DNA of 14,204 nt, taken from the NCBI GenBank assembly GCA_028694405.1, contig JAQUTM010000043.1, positions 1 to 14,204 of the forward strand. Direction: 5' to 3'. The notes under the pieces were generated by a model that was not told the DNA's origin, made no database searches, and worked only from the letters and a program-made list of their open reading frames with translations. The position numbers were made by a program, and so were the translations under genes. Origin of the DNA: Oscillospiraceae bacterium (GTDB lineage Bacteria > Bacillota > Clostridia > Oscillospirales > Ruminococcaceae). Below, piece by piece: positions 13,477 through 14,204 of the stretch (position 1 is the stretch's first letter; each line of letters starts with the position of its first letter).

Positions 13477-14204
13477 GGCTATTTCCCTCACATTGTAAGT
13501 ATAATTCTTCTACCCAAATCTCCCCATAAGTACAAGCAAGTTGTAATTCTGTTTCGCCTTTCATAAAAAGGTGCCAATTAAATGCCTCTGTGGGTTGCTG
13601 CTGTTGTACTGTCATCAATCCGGAGCCATACGCTTTTAAGCTTACTTTCAAAAAAGCGGACGATAATCTGCCAATGCGGTATGTAACCATATCACCTGCC
13701 TTCAAATGCAAATGTAGGGTTTCCCTTTGCGGTTGTTCCTCGCCACCGTAACGGCACCAATCCACACAGCCGTTATGTCCGTCAGCAAATACAAGTCTTG
13801 CGCTACTACTTACCCTAAAATCAGTTGACGGCACTTTGCATTTTGGCGCTGCAATCGTTTCGTCAGCATATGCATAAGCGGGAATTGTAACAGGGGGACG
13901 CCGCAAAAGAGCGTCTGTTACTTGGGATAAATACTCCGCATTTTTTATAGCTTCCAGTAAGTTATCAAAAATCTTTTGAGCGCGTGTACAATCGGGTTTT
14001 TTCTTACCATCTAAATAATCTGTTAACTTCTGCCAGCCCTTTGTCTGTTGAAAGCTCACAGGAGAGTTTTTGCAATCCATCTTTTTATAAGACCAAAAGC
14101 ACCAGCCTATTCCAAGCTGCTCATAATGGGGAAAAATTGTGGTGTATCATTGCAAGTTGTTTTCACCACCCTCGCCCTTCCATAGCGGTACTTGCAGCCG
14201 AGCA
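13469..14204 (-). pseudogene. GH5-like glycoside hydrolase, C-terminal part, interrupted by in-frame TGA
   Basis: The frame opened by the ATG at 14080 (203 residues) is not a complete gene. That Met is inside SYKKMD of a conserved GH5 barrel end, GIGWCFWSYKKMD, and no ribosome site precedes it. Reading back, the same frame gives YTTIFPHYEQLG, a TGA at 14147-14149, then VPLWKGEGGENNLQ to the window edge. GEGGENN-x-x-W-Y is the expected beta-7 region, with the Glu at 14171-14173 as likely nucleophile, and TGA stands where Trp (TGG) would be. After the barrel come RRPPVTIPAY and a beta-sandwich resembling CBM6/CBM35 (FADGHNGCVDW to GEIWVEELYLQ). The gene is therefore broken, read through, or carries a sequence error. 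Its 3' end overlaps the phosphorylase-like gene by 8 nt. The 5' end is outside the window, so a signal peptide cannot be judged. Confidence 0.72.

Noticed and set aside
14147..14149. TGA as selenocysteine or as a recoded Trp codon
   Set aside because: No obvious SECIS-like hairpin directly follows, the aligned family residue is expected to be Trp rather than Cys, and several genes here use TGA as a true stop.

Overview
The window is AT-rich bacterial DNA with strong AAGGAG-type ribosome sites and tightly packed, overlapping genes. The mix of families (FeoA/FeoA/FeoB plus a Cys-rich partner, DUF2325, DUF3793, DUF2304, and a GH94-like phosphorylase of about 1030 residues) suggests a member of the Bacillota, class Clostridia, probably a gut-type anaerobe. 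This placement is inferred from gene content, since no rRNA is present.

Layout. Positions 1-2033 (+) are the end of a surface-glycan or glycolipid cluster: a GT4 glycosyltransferase cut by the window edge, a GT2 glycosyltransferase and a DUF2304 membrane protein. They end at a bidirectional terminator shared with a convergent GatB/YqeY gene (2079-2525, -) that has its own good promoter. Positions 2639-5964 (+) are a ferrous-iron uptake operon: feoA, a second feoA, feoB and a 57-residue Cys-rich membrane protein. Positions 5980-6857 (+) hold a DUF2325-DUF3793 gene pair. Five copies of one palindrome, TTAGC-N4-GCTAA, lie before feoA (three copies), before feoB and before the DUF2325 gene. They look like operators of a DtxR/MntR-type metal regulator and tie both units into one putative iron regulon. 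Positions 6858-7297 hold no gene but end in a strong bidirectional terminator.

From 7298 to the right edge everything is on the minus strand. An NAD-dependent epimerase-like gene overlaps a DUF1697 gene (7298-8847). A terminator at about 8890-8938 separates this pair from a three-gene carbohydrate operon (9038-14204): the C-terminal part of a GH5-like hydrolase, a 1033-residue GH94/GH149/GH161-like phosphorylase and a GH30 glycosidase, joined by 8-nt and 4-nt overlaps. The phosphorylase and the GH30 enzyme show no signal peptide, so intracellular breakdown of imported beta-gluco-oligosaccharides is the likely job.

Most notable points: the GH5-like gene continues upstream of its apparent ATG, through an in-frame TGA at 14147-14149 where the family is expected to have Trp, so it is broken or misread there; the five-copy operator set puts two uncharacterised families (DUF2325, DUF3793) under probable iron control; this DUF3793 copy has an unusual cluster of five cysteines; and FeoB has a long acidic external segment with no Lys or Arg between residues 281 and 476.
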